A stretch of 64,000 nt of DNA from Xanthomonas fragariae (GTDB lineage Bacteria > Pseudomonadota > Gammaproteobacteria > Xanthomonadales > Xanthomonadaceae). Every line of letters starts with the position of its first letter. Position 1 is the stretch's first letter. Location of the stretch: positions 3,995,001-4,059,000 of the forward strand of contig NZ_CP071955.1 of NCBI RefSeq assembly GCF_017603965.1. Direction: 5' to 3'. Under the pieces are notes generated by a model. The model was not told where the DNA came from. It was given only the letters and a program-made list of their open reading frames with translations, and made no database searches. Shown in pieces: positions 63,759 to 64,000 of this stretch. The position numbers were made by a program, and so were the translations under genes.

Positions 63759-63939
63759 GGGAATCTCCTGCCAAGCGCGCGTAGTGCGACGCGCCCGCTC
63801 ATTGTGAAAGGTGGCGCGATGCTATCGGGTGGGCTGCAAGAAGCTGATGAAACGAACGAAACTGTTGTGTGAAGTTTGTGGCATTGGTGGAGTTCACGAG
63901 TAGTGAGGGTGATCTAGCGCAGAGCCTGTTGATGCGCGT

Positions 63940-64000
63940 GCTACCCGACCCTCATCCGCCCTTCGGTCCGTTTCTCCCCATGAAGGGGACCGAGGTCCCG
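63940..64000. repeat. CTC(A)TCC...GGGGA-type repeat, cut by window edge
   Basis: The last bases read CTCATCCGCCCTTCGGTCCG and TTTCTCCCCATGAAGGGGAC, part of an intergenic repeat family also present near 62700. No gene is seen from 63759 to the window end. Confidence 0.5.

Noticed and set aside
1..64000. CRISPR array
   Set aside because: No regularly spaced direct repeats of 24-40 bp with unique spacers were seen; the repeats found are dispersed MITE or REP types.
1..64000. tRNA genes
   Set aside because: No cloverleaf with a T-loop GGTTCGAATCC-type signature was recognised by eye on either strand; a covariance search could still find one.

Overview
The window is chromosomal DNA from a plant-associated Xanthomonas, inferred from its gene content. 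This includes a BphO/BphP phytochrome pair with a PAS9 output, an mla operon ending in a Pro/Ala-rich MlaA, HipBA and HigBA modules, Xanthomonas-type IS3 and IS5 elements and GTAGGAGCG-type repeats. I cannot name the species. Base composition is GC-rich except in two islands, about 15.4-17.9 kb and 31.1-32.7 kb.

Layout. 0-1 kb: the 5' end of a 16S rRNA gene reading left off the window, with three tandem promoters and a boxA-like leader signal. 1-3.6 kb: bphO-bphP. 3.6-8.9 kb: a broken tetA-like efflux gene, a lytic transglycosylase in one frame with a hexose-phosphate mutarotase, a small membrane protein, a YchJ-like protein and a TauE/SafE-type transporter. 9.0-12.7 kb: a wrecked Wadjet (JetABCD) anti-plasmid system. 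13-15.1 kb: folE and a KgtP-like permease. 15.4-18 kb: a lower-GC island with an effector-like protein. 18.4-22.3 kb: an antitoxin/RelE module whose toxin is fused to a Pro-rich membrane protein, an IS3 deletion derivative, and hipBA with three evenly spaced operators. 22.5-25.4 kb: an esterase and small proteins. 25.7-32.7 kb: two divergent copies of an unrecognised two-gene secreted cassette, flanking an RNA pseudouridine synthase, an IS3 and an IS5 element. 33-34.6 kb: a small lipoprotein, a 32-residue Lys-rich protein and higBA. 35-44.4 kb: recC-recB-recD. 44.8-49 kb: mlaFEDCBA. 49.3-52.7 kb: gpx and gst remnants around rmuC. 52.8-56.2 kb: an amino-acid permease and a GAF/PAS/GGDEF cyclase. 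56.2-58.9 kb: a decayed glycerate/aldarate locus (MFS, glycerate kinase, cdaR). 59-64 kb: a small membrane protein, an RlmI-like methyltransferase, terC behind a yybP-ykoY (Mn2+) riboswitch, an IS3 fragment, a YdcH-like protein and an MDR-type reductase.

Two themes stand out. First, the window is full of decay: at least eight loci are broken by frameshifts, nonsense codons, an 11-bp tandem duplication or large deletions, while very long genes (recB, recC, recD) remain open. That argues for real gene erosion rather than poor sequence. Second, a family of ~140-bp MITE-like repeats shares terminal repeats and TNA target duplications with the IS5-family element at 30.1 kb, which is a likely source of their mobility.

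The best candidate for something undescribed is the duplicated cassette at 25.76-27.20 kb and 31.14-32.63 kb. It encodes a secreted ~175-residue protein with a conserved four-cysteine tail (C-X5/8-C-X7-C-X3-C) followed by a secreted thioredoxin-fold-like partner with one cysteine and a putative cis-proline.
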